Source: Azolla caroliniana (taxonomy: Eukaryota; Polypodiophyta). Taken from it: 64,000 bases of DNA. Where the stretch lies: positions 6,386,001-6,450,000 of the forward strand of contig JBHGNT010000002.1 in NCBI GenBank assembly GCA_043228905.1. The letters run 5' to 3'. The notes beneath the pieces are model-generated. The model searched no databases, was not told the DNA's origin, and saw only the letters and a list, made by a program, of their open reading frames with translations. This document shows, in pieces, positions 43,265 through 53,802 of the stretch. The translations under genes and the position numbers were made by a program. Within the stretch, counting starts at the first letter, position 1; each line of letters begins with the position of its first letter.

Positions 43265-44250
43265 TCAGGGTTGAGAATTAATATACATAAATCTGTCCTC
43301 ATTTCATGTACAGAACAAGATGTGTTAGGGTAGGGGTGGTCAAGAAGGATAGTACATTGTGGTATGATTTTTCGTCATCTTGGATATCCAATTGGGGTGG
43401 AAGTTTCTCATGTGAAACTTATTGAGTGGGTATCCAAAAGGTTGGAGGTCTCAATTTTGGCCTTTTCATGTACGACTTAAGGTGGTCCAATCGATTATGG
43501 TCTCTATGGTATCTTATTATCTTCTTTTGCTCCCATGGTCAAAGAAAGCTCTTGAAATGTTGTCACTCTCGATGCAAATGTTGTTATGGAAAAGAAAAGG
43601 GAAAAGTGCCTTGTCATGGTTGGCATGGCATCATGTTTGTACTCCGAAGCGTCTTGGTGGGGCATCAATATTGAATCTACATGAGCATATGGTGGCTCGT
43701 CGATTTACTTTTATACGATTCATGTTTGAAGGTGTACAACCTTGGACAAAAATGGTGGCATACTTTATAGAAAAGAACGGAATAAAGCTTGGAAACATGA
43801 AGGTTGAAGCAAATTGGTGGAATGTAATTAATTCTGACAGGGATGTCAAATGTACAGGGTCTATGATAATTAATCATTTGTTGACATCTTGGTAAAGTAT
43901 GTTGGATTTTGTGGAATGGCATCCCCCACAAGAAAGGGGATGTGCCAATTCATTACAAATGGAGCTTTTGGCAACATCAAGGTTGTTGAGGTGGGAAGGT
44001 AAACAAATTCTAAACCTTCAATTTAGTCGGATAGCTAGATTGGGTTTGGTAACAGTTAAGGATGCTATGTTGGTTTCACAAAGAAGATTAATGGCTTTTC
44101 TAACAATAAGATCAACATTTCGTATTCCAAAAGGTTATAACTTTATTTGGGATAAGTTGCAACAAATACTATCTTTGCATGAGCCAATTCTTGATTTAGA
44201 TGGGCGATCTCAAGAGCTTGATTGGAGGTTTGTTGGAAATAAGAGATTGA
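43265..44250 (+). pseudogene. LINE C-terminal region
   Basis: Continues RT (GLRINIHKSVLISC), then the region typical of plant L1 ORF2 after RT: WKRKGKSALSWLAWHHVC, TPKRLGGASILNLHEHM and VEANWWNVIN, ending near LDWRFVGNK. Stops and frame changes at about 43425 and 43895. Homology stops near 44250. Confidence 0.8.
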
Positions 44251-44539
44251 TCGGCCTTATAGCCGGCCCAATATGCATCTGTGTACCCTTCGAGCCGAAT
44301 GATCATGTCGACCTTATACATGATGTCGTACTCCATTGTCCCGAGGTTCGTGGGACCATTACCCGATGTTTCTGCTTAAATTGACTAAGTAGACCGACCG
44401 AATAGTTGAAGTCGGGTTGGGTAACGGTTCCGCTGATCAATTGTTGATACTGAGTCAGCTCGCAACATTATGTTCCCAAATCGGCATCGAGTTTGAGGTT
44501 TCGATCGAGAGGGGTTGACACAGGTTTGCACCCAATCAT
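44251..44539. other. Unrecognised segment between LINE and direct repeats
   Basis: Different in composition from the LINE; no open frame longer than about 60 codons and no recognised motif. Confidence 0.4.
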
Positions 44540-44851
44540 TGTTTATCCTGGGTTGGACTAGCCACAAACACAGGGTGTCCTTCTATATCACTTCACCAAA
44601 GGGGTGGTTACGAGTAGGATGTTGACCGACACTGCTATGATTCTAATCCGACTCTTTTCCGATCGGTTCCGGATTCGCCATATAACAACAATTGATTAAC
44701 ACGCGTAAGATATACAAATTAAGCACAGATAGTAAGTAGACAAGATCCACAATACTCAAATAAAAAAACAAACTTATATTACTTCCATCCTCATTACATT
44801 GCTTTTCGGATTCTTTTATAGGCCTCCGATTCCAATTACAAAATGGTGCCA
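44540..44851. repeat. Direct repeat copy 1 (LTR-like, about 312 bp)
   Basis: TGTTTATCCTGGGTTGG...GGTGCCA; matches 45434-45745 along its whole length with scattered changes. TG...CA ends suggest an LTR. No primer site or polypurine tract was found on either strand. Confidence 0.7.
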
Positions 44852-45433
44852 TACCGGAAACCGGCTATGAATCGGTCCAGATTCGGATCGGTGCAACTAT
44901 TCCGGATCCGTCCGTTCCTAGAGTATTTCTATTAATCTAATAATAATATTCATTCCCGACTCGTCCCTTTCCCCAATTTTCATTCGGACCATACTCTAGC
45001 CAACACATCGCATGCCCGTGGGATAGTGCATTGCACGTCGAACCCACCGTTAGCTTCGTCACTCCTTGTCGAGTATGTCCAAAATGCTATGATCCGTTAC
45101 TTCACTCTGTTGCTACTGTTGTTGTTCTCCGGCTCCTTCCGGCTAACACTTTTCTTGTCCTACTCTAGCTTCAACGTTCTCTCCATTTCTGGCTTGCTCT
45201 GCCTATTCCGTCCTGGCTTTTTCTGTTCGATCCGTACCGGCCCCATCTGGCTGCTCCTCTTCGACTTCCTTCGACTGCTGATTAGGTTGATCTTCCAGTT
45301 GTTCCTCATCGTTGATATTTATGGCCGACGTTCTTTTCTCCACTTCTAACCGCCGGTACTCCCGCTCGTATCGCTCGAACTATAATTGTGTTCCGAGTTG
45401 ATCATCATCAAGCCTTTCAATCAGTCAAAACTG
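44852..45433. other. Interior between the LTR-like repeats
   Basis: 582 bp. On the minus strand a broken frame is Glu/Arg-rich (ERYEREYRRLEVEKR), like a gag N-terminus. Pol motifs are absent. It could be a miniature LTR element or a deletion derivative. Confidence 0.4.
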
Positions 45434-45745
45434 TGTTTATCCTGGGTTGGACTAGCCACAAACACAAGGTGCCCTTCCAGATCACTTCACAAAAGGGGTG
45501 GTTATGGGTAGGATGTTAACTGGCACAAATATGATTCTAATCCGACTGTTTCCGGATTGGTTCCAGATTCGCCATATAATAACAATTGATTAACACGCGT
45601 AAGATATACAAATTAAGCACAGACGGTAAGTAGACAAGATCCACAATACTCAAATCTAAAAACAAGCTTATATTACTTCCGTCCTCATTGCATTGCTTTT
45701 CGGATCTTTTTATAGGCCTCCAGTTCCAATTACAAAATGGTGTCA
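45434..45745. repeat. Direct repeat copy 2 (LTR-like, about 312 bp)
   Basis: Second copy of 44540-44851. Copia-C gag sequence begins immediately after it. Confidence 0.7.
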
Positions 45746-47853
45746 TACCCTCGGATCGATCAACATCGTCATTGACGATGACAAAATGGTGCAAATATTC
45801 CTCGGCAGTTTAGCACCGGGATTTGGCACGATTACATCGGTCATTCTTGCAAGGGAATCCACCTTCCTTTTTCGACCTTCAATCAATACTATTGGTGGAA
45901 GAAAATCATGCCCGACAAAGGAGAAATGCACCAATGGTCAGATGCTCTACTCCCAGTCAGATGATAGAAGGGGATTTAGCTGAGGAAATAGAGGTCGATT
46001 CAGCCAAGGGCAATAGGATCAGCCGACTCAAGAATGCAACACCCACCATTGGCAAGTCGATAGGAGAAATTCTAGGGAGTTCGGTAGAAGAGGGAGCCAT
46101 CCTGCCAGACCGAGCCATCACAACAACCCAATCAAATGCGGGAACTATGGAAAACTTGGCGACTACAAAGCGGAGTGCCGAAAGAAGCAACGAGAGTTGG
46201 CTTCGACAAGTCGACAACTCACGAACTATACCACGAATTCCGACTATGATGATCATAAAGCACATTCGATGGCCGCAAAGGATGTTCGTAATGAAGCATA
46301 AAGCACATTCGATGGCCGCAAAGGATGTTCGTAATGAAGCATAAAGCACATTCGATGGCCGCAAAGGATCCGACTATCACCTCTTCACCAGACGATGTAT
46401 GGTTTGTAGACTCTGGAGCGTCCAATCACATGACGCTCCAGAGAGTTGAGAAAGATCAATCGACCCGGCTATGTCGAAACAGGAAATGACACCCCTCACT
46501 CAATTCGGCATATCGGAAATGTCCCATTCGAGAATGACGCCAAACAAACCTACCTAAAGAACTTCTTGCATGTTCCAACCATCACGAAAAACCTGGTCTC
46601 AGTCGGCCAGATTGTCGAACAAGGTATGCAAGTACGATTTAATAATGAAGGGTACTTCATCGAGAAAGAAAGTTGATTAGTCGCTCATGGTCGAAGAGAA
46701 GACCGAATGTCCATCCTCGAATCGAACGAGGTGAAGTCGGCTATGTTCGCCAAAATCCACAAAGTCAAAACCGACTTGAAACTGTGGCACAAGCGAATTG
46801 GCCGCATCAATCTCCAAAAGCTTAAAGGAATGTAGTCGAAAGGAGTCGTAATCGGACTCCCGACATTTACCGAAAAGGAGATAGTTGGTGTATGTAAAGC
46901 CTACCAATTTGGCAAACAACACCGACAACCATTCCTGAAAGAGAGGAATGTGAGCAAAGGGATCCTAGATGTAGTACATTCAAATGTATGGGGATTGGCA
47001 CAGACAACCACACTCGGCGGATGCCGATATTATGTCACGTTCATCAATGACTTCTACATGCATACCTGGATTTACCCGATGCGGAAAAAGAGTGAACTGT
47101 TCAGACACTTCCAAAAGTTTAAAAACAAAGTAAAAAAAGCCACAAGTCGGCACATCCGATGCCTTCAATCGGATGAGGGCAAGGAATAATTCTTGGATGA
47201 ATTTACAACGTATCTCTGAAAGGAAGGAATTCGACGAGAATTCTCATGTTGACACACACCTCAGCAAAACGGAGTAGTCCAACGAAAGAATCGGCACATA
47301 GTAGAGGTAGCAAGGGCCATGATGAACGAGAAAAACCTGCCGAAATTGTACTGGGCAGAAGTGGCTAACACAGCTGTCTACCTCATGAATAGGTGTACAA
47401 CCTCTGGTGTACACGACGTAACCCCTCATGAGAAGTTTTTCGAAAAGAAGCCGGATCTATCACACATCCGGATATTCGGCTTGATCGCCTATGTGCATAT
47501 TCCCGACAAGAAGCGACAAAAGCTCGACCCAATGTCGGAGAAATGTATCGTTGTAGGGTACTCACTTGAACAAAAGGGGTACAAATGTTACAATCCATCT
47601 ACTCGAAACGTTTGCGTAAATTGAGACGCCAAGATGCCGGAATACGAAGATCTGATTGACAACGAGTCGACTCACTCCCTTGACAATGAGTTCGAAGGCC
47701 TGGACATCCCAATCATCTAGAAAATTGGAGCGAAGAAAGCCTTAGCTTTAGCAAATGAGAAGCTCCATCACTCCACCCAAGAGAAAAACCCGGTCAGCCG
47801 ATTCGGCTATGATGAGTATATGGCATACCATTATGCCTTTATGATGAAGGTGG
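45746..47853 (+). pseudogene. Copia-C gag, protease and integrase
   Basis: The gag piece begins SINIVIDDDKMVQIFLGSLA. Protease is WFVDSGASNHMT at about 46400-46440. Integrase: LWHKRIGRINLQKL, DVVHSNVWGLA, CLQSDEGKE, then a broken HTPQQNGVVQRKN, YWAEVANTAVYLMNR and GYSLEQKGYKCYNP. At least seven stops or frameshifts. The reading ends at FMMKV where Copia-D is inserted. Confidence 0.85.
46255..46370 (+). repeat. 43-bp tandem triplication in Copia-C
   Basis: Units start at 46255, 46298 and 46341 (ATAAAGCACATTCGATGG start); the third is partial. They lie between gag and protease. The unit is not a multiple of three. Confidence 0.92.
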
Positions 47854-48124
47854 TGACGGGAACTGGTCGTTCCTTATGCTCAATGCTCGGCCACAACCGA
47901 GCTTAGAATCATACACAGAAAAACGGGAACTAAATGCACGACACAAAGGAGAGAAAAGGTACACAGGATGTTTACGTGGAAAACCCAAACTAAGGGAAAA
48001 ACCACGGCAGCCCACAGGCTGCAAACTATCACTATGTTGGAATGTACAAACAATGAGTTCACGGAGGCAACGACCTCGTGCTCACGATCTTCGCCACAGG
48101 CGGCGGTTACAACAAAGGCAACGA

Positions 48125-48156
<32 letters not shown>

Positions 48157-48868
48157 CATTGTTACGCACTCTAATCTCGTGCAAAACAGAAATGACAACA
48201 ACAACAACACCAAACTAAGGGAAAAACCACGGCAACCCATAGGCTGCAAACTATCACTATGTTGGAATGTACAAACAATGAGTTCATGGAGGCAACGACC
48301 TCGTGCTCACGATCTTCGCCACAGGCGGAGGTTACAACAGAGGCAACGACCTCTTTCTCTCTCTCTCTCTGTACACTGTTACGCACTCTAATCTCGAGCA
48401 AAACAGAAATGACAACAACAACAACAACAGTCGTAACTAAAATTTTGCCCTAAGTCATATTTATACTAATATGACTTTTCGGCTATTTACAAATATAGCC
48501 TCGATGGACTCTCAGAAACATATTTACGAATATGTCTCTTCATCCGGTTCTCACCGGGTCTGCACCATCCGGCTCTCCGTAGCAGGGTACTCCTCATCCG
48601 GTTCTCACCAGGTCTGCACCATCCGGCTCTCTGTAGCCAGGTACTCCTCATCCGGTTCTCACCAGGTCTTCACCATCCGGCTCTCCGTAGCCGGGTACTC
48701 CTCATCCGGTTCTCACCGGGTCTGCACCATCCGGCTCTCCGTAGCCGGGTACTCCTCATCCGGATCTCACCGGGTCTGCACCATTCGGCTCTCCGTAGCC
48801 GGGTACTCCTCATCCGGTTTCGGCACTGTTCTTCTCTCTTCCCATCCGGAGGGACCTGTCTCCTAACA
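47854..48868 (-). repeat. Copia-D 3' LTR with internal tandem duplication
   Basis: 1,015 bp, longer than its 848-bp partner because a segment starting AAACTAAGGG is duplicated (47987 and 48212, 225-bp period). It has five and a part copies of a 54-bp repeat (about 48540-48820) and a minus-strand TATAAATA box near 48461-48470. Confidence 0.93.
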
Positions 48869-48880
48869 AACTCCCCCTTC
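48869..48880 (-). promoter_or_regulatory. Copia-D polypurine tract
   Basis: The minus strand reads GAAGGGGGAGTT directly before the 3' LTR; it overlaps the end of the pol stop codon (48879-48881). Confidence 0.88.
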
Positions 48881-51800
48881 ACTCCGGCATGGGGTGTCTT
48901 ACCAGTCCGATCCGCTTCTGGCATGCATCCAGCTTGTCGGGTATTAGAACTTTGGTCAGCATATCTGACCCGTTCTCGGCCGTGTGGATCTTTGACAGTG
49001 TGAACTCCTGGTCATCTACTTTTTCCCGGATCCAGTGATACCTTCGCTGGATATGCTTCGTCCGGGAATGGTAGGCCGCATTCTTAGCAAGGTGGATGGC
49101 ACTTTGACTATCGCAATAGAGCCGGTATTCATCTTGCCGAATACCGAGCTCTCCGATGAAGTCCTTTATCCATTATATTTCCTTGCCGGCTTCCACAACT
49201 GCCATGTACTCCACCTCCATGGTTGACAATGCAACTGTCTTCTGCAACCTCGACTGCCACGAAACAACTCCCCCTGCATATGTCATTACATACCCGAATG
49301 TAGACCGGCTGGTATCCACATCAGCCGACATGTCTGAATCGGTGAAACCATCAAGTTGAGGTTTTCCGGAGCCGAATCGGAGACACATATTTGTAGTGCC
49401 CTTCAAATACCGGAGTATCCATTTGACCGCATTCCAGTGCTCCTTGCCGGGATTGCTCATGAACCGGCTCACCACTCCGACTGCATATCCTATATCCGGT
49501 CGGGTACACACCATTGTGTACATCAAGCTCCCGACGGCAGAGGCATATGGAATCTTCATCATATCCGCCTTCTCTGCTTTTGTCTTCGGGCTTTGCTTAC
49601 CGGATAGCTTGCAGTTTGCCGGAAGTGTCGATCCGACCGGTTTCGCATCTGACATGTTGAACCGCTGAAGCACCTTTGTCACGTACTTCTCCTGTGACAG
49701 CCATAATTGCTTCTTTGACCGGTCCCGAATGATGTGCATCCCCAGCATCTGTCTTGCCGGACCCAAGTCTTTCATTGAAAAGGTCCGGTTGAGAGCCTTC
49801 TTCAGCATCCGTATTTTGACTTGGTCACGTCTGACGATCAACATGTCGTCCACGTACAGAAGGAGTATCAGGAAGTCGCCTCCTTCGAACTTCTTCACAA
49901 ACACGCAGTGATCGGCCTGCGTCTTGTGGTACCCTTGATCGGCCATGAAGGAATCGAACTTCCGGTACCATTGCTGGGGGGCCTGCTTCAACCCGTAGAG
50001 GCTCTTCTTCAACCGGCAAACCAGGTGCTCCTTCCCTTCCTCCACGAATCCTTCCGGTTGCTGCATGTAGATCTCCTCTTCGAGGTCGCGATGAAGGAAT
50101 GTCGTCTTCACGTCTAGCTGCTCTACCTCGAGGTCCATGCTTGCCGCTATACTCAGCACCGTCCGGATGGAGGTCATCTTTACTACCGGGGCAAATATCT
50201 CGTCGAAGTCCACGCCCTTCTTCTGCTGGAACCCCTTCACCATGATCCTGGCTTTGTATCTCGGGGGTTTGCCGGCATCTCCCAGTTTCAACTTGTACAC
50301 CCACTTGTTTCGGAGTGCCCGCTTTCCTTTTGGCAACTCCACCAATTCGTACGTATGGTTCTCATGCAGGGAATCCATCTCATCCTGCATGGCACTTAAC
50401 CATTTTCGGTTGTGGGTGTCTTCCTTCGCTTCTTCGAAGCTTTCCGACTCCCCCTCATCGGTCAGCAGAACATGCTCTGCATCCGGAAATCTCTGGGGGG
50501 GCCTTCTCTCTCTGAGAGGATATCTCCGTCTCTGGGCTTTGCTAATCGGCTCCTCTATTTGCTCTTCATCCGAATCTGATTCGGGGTCTTGGCCGGTTCC
50601 GGTTTCAACTTCCACTACTTCTTCTTCAGCCTGTTTGGTATCCTCACCGTAACCGGCTGGTCCCTCGAGTGCTAACTGGTCTCTTGCCGGTTGGGTCTGC
50701 TCATCATAGAGTCGATCCTTACCAGTCGACTCGGAGTTCATTATCTTCTTCTCCGACTCCCAGTCGGCGAGCGTCTTGTCCTCCATGAAGATAATATCTC
50801 GACTCCGGAATACCTTCTTGTCGACCAGGTCCCACACTCGGTAGCCGAACTCATCGTCACTGTAACCGAAGAATATGCATGGCCGGGTCTTTGGATCTAA
50901 CTTTCCTCTCCGGTCCTTAGCTACATGCACGTACGCGAGACACCCGAACACCTTCAGATGCCGGTAGGACACTTCCTTACCGGTCCATACTCTCTGTGGC
51001 GTGTCTCCATCCAAGGGTACTGAGGGTGATCTGTTTATCACATATGTCGCCGTCGACAGTGCCTCAGCCCAAAACTTCTTGGGTAGTTTTGCATGCGTTA
51101 GCATCCTCCGGACCCTCTCCATTATGGTCCGGTTCATCTTCTCGGCCAGTCCGTTTAGTTTCAGTGTCTTCGGCACGGTAAATTCGAGCCGGATTCCCTT
51201 TGAGCGGCAGTACTCCTCGAACTGCCCCCGGTATTCTCCTCCGTTATCTGCTCGAACCGCCTTCAGCTTCCGACCGGTTTCTCTTTCCACTCTCGCGTGG
51301 AGCTCTTTGAAGACGGATAACACCTGATCCTTCGTCTTCAACGGTGTGGCCCACAGCTTCCGGCTGTGGTCATCTATGAACATCACGAAGTACTGCGCTC
51401 CGACATGTGACTTCGTGTCTACTTGACACTCATTCGTATGCACCAACTCTAGTGGTGCATTACGTCTCATCGGTGGCCTTGGTCGGAAGGAGGTCCGGTT
51501 TTGCTTACCGGCCAGACAATCAGTGCACTTCTCTAAGTGCACGTTCTTCACTGGAATGAGGTTGTCGTCTGCAAGCCTCTTCATCCCCTTCTCGCTCATA
51601 TGACACAGCCTCTTGTGCCACAGCTCACCAGCAGTGTCGGATGCCACGTTCACTTCTTCCGGGCATAACTGGGCATTCATCAGGTACAATGTGTTTACCT
51701 TCCAAGCCCGAGCCACAATCAGGCTCCGTTTGTTGAACTTCATGACACCGTTCTGGATGCTACCCGTGTAGCCCTCATCATCTAGCCGACCGGCTGATAT

Positions 51801-52925
51801 CAGGTTCAGACGAACCTCCGGAACGTGTCGGACATCCTTTAGTAGCAACTTGCATCCGGTTGGTGTCGACAGCCACACGTCTCCTATGCCGACAATTCGG
51901 CATGTTCCTTCATTCCCCATTCGGACACAGTCGTGATCACCGGCTAAGTAGGATGAGAAGCATTTCCGGTCCGGGGTAAGGTGGAACGGCGCTCCGGAGT
52001 CTACCACCCAGGTCATCTCGTCGTCGGCAAGGTTTATCTCACTCTCCTCGGTGATGAGCATCAACTCCTCTTCACTTGCCGCGATTGCCGTCGTTCCCTT
52101 CCGGTCTGGCCCCCTCCGGTCTTTACCGTTCCGGTCCGGGGTCCACTTCGAATCGGTACCATCGGTCTCCTTATCTTTTCGGATATGCCGACAGTTCTTT
52201 TGGAAGTGTCCCGGCTTGCCGCAATAGAAGCAAGTGGGCCTACCCCTTGACTTTGACCGTGTCCCCGACTTCTCCCGGTTCTTGGGACTACGGTTTCTAT
52301 GTCTTCCGCGTTCCGATTCGGTAAGGAGCGCTTTGGAGTCGGAGCTCGTATCTTTATCTTTCCGACGCGCCTCCTCATCTAGCAAGCTCGACTTTACTCT
52401 TGCTAGGGATAACCGTTTTCCTTCTGGCCCGGCGTTGCCCAAAGTGACAACCAACGTCTCCCAGCTATCCGGGAGGGAACCGAGCAGGAGTAGCGCTAGT
52501 ACCTCATCAGCGAGAGGTACTTCCAATGAAGTTGCCTGGTGGATCAGCCCCTGGAAGGCATTCATGTGCTCCGCCATGCTGGAGCCATCTTGGTACCGGA
52601 GTCTTACTAGCTTCCAGAATACCGAAACCTGATTAACAACATTTTTGTTTTGAAACATTATGCCGATCTTCTCCCAGAGCTCATGAGCCTTGCTCTCTTC
52701 ATTGAAGTTGTTGTACAGGCTCATGTCGATGAAGCACCGTATGTACGCCGTTGTCTTCATGTGCATCACCTCCCATATCGCGACATCGATTTTGTCCGGT
52801 CTCTTGTCCCCAAACTGAACCGGCAGCCAGAGGTCCTTAACCACGAGCATGTCCCTCATCTTTGACTTCCACACTGAATAGTTGGAGCCGGTGAGCTTGA
52901 ACATGCCGCCAAACGATTCGTCCAT
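48879..52925 (-). pseudogene. Copia-D gag-pol polyprotein, one stop
   Basis: The ATG at 52925 (MDESFGGMFKL) follows the primer site. The frame runs 1,348 codons to a TGA at 48879-48881 and is broken only by TAA at 49173-49175 (codon 1251). Order: UBN2-like gag; zinc knuckle CFYCGKPGHFQKNC (about residues 232-245); protease WVVDSGAPFHLT (about 305); integrase HHCC (WHKRLCHMSEKG...CTDCLAGK) and core (ELVHTNECQVD, RADNGGEYR, LAEKMNRTIMERV); RT (QLDVKTTFLHRDL, LYVDDMLIV near 1020); RNase H (GFTDSDMSAD near 1195). The stop removes the last about 98 codons of RNase H. All upstream enzymes look complete, so the copy is recent. Confidence 0.95.
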
Positions 52926-52939
52926 TTTCTGTGTCGTTT

Positions 52940-52951
52940 CTCTCTGATACC
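52940..52951 (-). promoter_or_regulatory. Copia-D primer binding site (tRNA-iMet-like)
   Basis: The minus strand reads TGGTATCAGAGA three bases inside the 5' LTR, one base off the initiator tRNA complement. Confidence 0.85.
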
Positions 52952-52954
52952 ACT

Positions 52955-53802
52955 TGACGGGAACTGGTCGTTCCTTATGCTCAACGCTCGGCCACAACCG
53001 AGCTTAGAATCATACACAAAAAAACGGGAACTAAATGCACGACACAAAGGAGAGAAAAGGTACACAGGATGTTTACATGGAAAACCCAAACTAAGGGAAA
53101 AACCACGGCAGCCCACAGGCTGCAAACTATCACTATGTTGGAATGTACAAACAATGAGTTCACGGAGGAAACGACCTCGTGCTCACGATCTTCGCCATAG
53201 GCGGCGGTTACAACAAAGGCAACGACCTCTTTCTCTCTCTCTCTCTCTCTCTGTACACTGTTACACACTCTAATCTCGTGCAAAACAGAAATGACAACAA
53301 CAACAACAGTCGTAACTAAAATTTTGCCCTAAGTCATATTTATACTAATATGACTTTTCGGCTATTTACAAATATAGCCTCGATGGACTCTTAGAAACAT
53401 ATTTACGAATATGTCTCTTCATCCGGTTCTCACCGGGTCTGCACCATTCGGCTCTCCGTAGCAGGGTACTCCTCATCCGGTTCTCACCGGGTCTGCACCA
53501 TCCGGCTCTCCGTAGCCGGGTACTCCTCATCCGGTTCTCACCGGGTCTGCACCATCCGGCTCTTCGTAGCCAGGTAATCCTCATCCGGTTCTCACCAGGT
53601 CTGCACCATCCGGCTCTCCGTAGCCGGGTACTCCTCATCCGGATCTCACCGGGTCTGCACCATCCGGCTCTCCGCAGCCTGGGTACTCCTCATCCGATTC
53701 TCACCGGGTCTGCACCATCCGGCTCTCCGTAGCCGGGTACTCCTCATCCGGTTTCGGCACTGTTCTTCTCTCTTCCCATCCGGAGGGACCTATCTCCTAA
53801 CA
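52955..53802 (-). repeat. Copia-D 5' LTR
   Basis: 848 bp; near identical to the partner outside the tandem regions. It has about six copies of the 54-bp repeat (53415-53745), one more than the 3' LTR, a CT run at about 53229-53253 and a minus-strand TATAAATA box near 53337-53345. Confidence 0.93.

Larger units (their letters stand above)
38935..44250 (+). mobile_element. Decayed L1-type LINE interrupted by Copia-B
   Basis: ORF1-like sequence, RT and a C-terminal region lie in order on the plus strand. RT stops at 40597 (ELFSNVSS) and continues at 43265 (GLRINIHKS), exactly where Copia-B is inserted. No apurinic endonuclease domain was found between ORF1 and RT, so it is internally deleted. 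The 5' and 3' ends are not defined and no poly(A) tail was seen. Confidence 0.85.
47854..53802 (-). mobile_element. Copia-D, nearly intact Copia element
   Basis: LTRs at 47854-48868 (3') and 52955-53802 (5') with TGACGG...CTAACA plus-strand ends, and a perfect GGTGG duplication (47849-47853, 53803-53807). It contains a tRNA-iMet primer site, a polypurine tract and a continuous gag-pol frame with a single stop. It interrupts Copia-C between integrase and RT. It is of the same family as Copia-F. This is the youngest-looking insertion of the window. Confidence 0.96.

Noticed and set aside
45026-45349. 107-codon hydrophobic plus-strand frame as a membrane protein
   Set aside because: It is the antisense of a Glu/Arg-rich minus-strand frame in the LTR-like element; the leucine-rich reading is a shadow.
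48540-48820. Regular 54-bp repeats resembling a CRISPR array
   Set aside because: They are contiguous tandem units without unique spacers, inside a plant LTR.
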